Source: Ignavibacteria bacterium (GTDB lineage Bacteria > Bacteroidota > Ignavibacteria > Tepidaquicellales > Tepidaquicellaceae). Taken from it: a DNA stretch of 5,920 nucleotides. Shown one piece after another: positions 5,831 to 5,920 of the stretch; positions within the stretch are counted from its first letter, which is position 1, and every line of letters starts with the position of its first letter. The position numbers and the translations under genes were made by a program. Under the pieces are notes generated by a model, which made no database searches, had not been told where the DNA came from, and saw nothing but the letters and a program-made list of their open reading frames with translations. Location: the NCBI GenBank assembly GCA_018058125.1, contig JAGPCH010000116.1:1-5920 (forward strand). Direction: 5' to 3'.

Positions 5831-5920
5831 GTGTGGAGTGTGTAAGAGTGTGTGGAGTGTGTGGAGTGTGTGGAGTGTGTGGAGTGTGTGGAGTGTATGG
5901 AGTGTATGGAGTGTATGGAG
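5829..5920 (+). repeat. 9-bp G-rich tandem repeat (minisatellite) running off the window
   Basis: Five perfect copies of GAGTGTGTG (5846-5890) are followed by three perfect copies of GAGTGTATG (5891-5917) and the first three bases of another. Two irregular copies precede them: a 7-base GAGTGTG at 5829-5835, which shares the last two bases of the holB stop codon, and GAGTGTGTA plus one extra A at 5836-5845. The plus strand has no C anywhere in the array. The block pattern, one variant then another, suggests growth by slippage or unequal copying after a point change. The unit equals three codons, and the minus strand is open in all three frames through the array, but no start or conserved protein is evident, so I treat it as non-coding. 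Its full length is unknown. Confidence 0.92.

Noticed and set aside
5829..5920. CRISPR array
   Set aside because: The unit is 9 bp with no spacers between copies; it is a simple tandem repeat.
5829..5920. Coding repeat (a three-residue tandem protein) on either strand
   Set aside because: The unit is a multiple of three and frames are open, but the leading copies of 7 and 10 bases break phase and no start site or flanking domain is visible.

Overview
The window is AT-rich, every gene lies on the plus strand, and it reads as ordinary chromosome of a Gram-negative bacterium. Three things suggest the Bacteroidota / Chlorobiota / Ignavibacteriota side of the tree: a small acidic DUF2795-type protein, a DNA polymerase III delta' subunit with a long insert after its zinc knuckle, and the near absence of Shine-Dalgarno sequences (one gene excepted). 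This placement comes from recalled family features, not from a search.

Layout. Bases 1-96 are the last 31 codons of a gene that begins outside the window, probably a family 5 (peptide-type) solute-binding protein. A 78-base gap with a perfect 9-bp hairpin follows. Two permease genes come next, separated by 6 bases (175-1191 and 1198-2295). They are OppB/DppB and OppC/DppC type inner-membrane subunits of a peptide-class ABC importer, and the second most resembles the YejE branch. No ATPase gene is present after them. An 81-base gap then carries a candidate promoter and a perfect AGGAGG ribosome site in front of a 75-residue DUF2795-type gene (2377-2604), which is closed by a clear intrinsic terminator (2624-2656).

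The second half is a two-gene unit. An Omp85-family outer-membrane assembly protein with three POTRA domains (2671-4698, TTG start, signal peptide) is followed after one base by holB, the clamp-loader delta' subunit (4700-5830). The window ends inside a C-free 9-bp tandem repeat that starts on the holB stop codon and runs off the edge.

The genes do three unrelated jobs: peptide uptake, outer-membrane protein insertion and DNA replication. I see no RNA gene, insertion sequence, CRISPR array or defence system, and no convincing new biological system. The points most worth a second look are the minisatellite at the 3' end, the delta' subunit with an intact P-loop but lost Walker B acids, the crowded terminator/TTG junction before the Omp85 gene, and a terminator-like hairpin on the antisense strand inside that gene.
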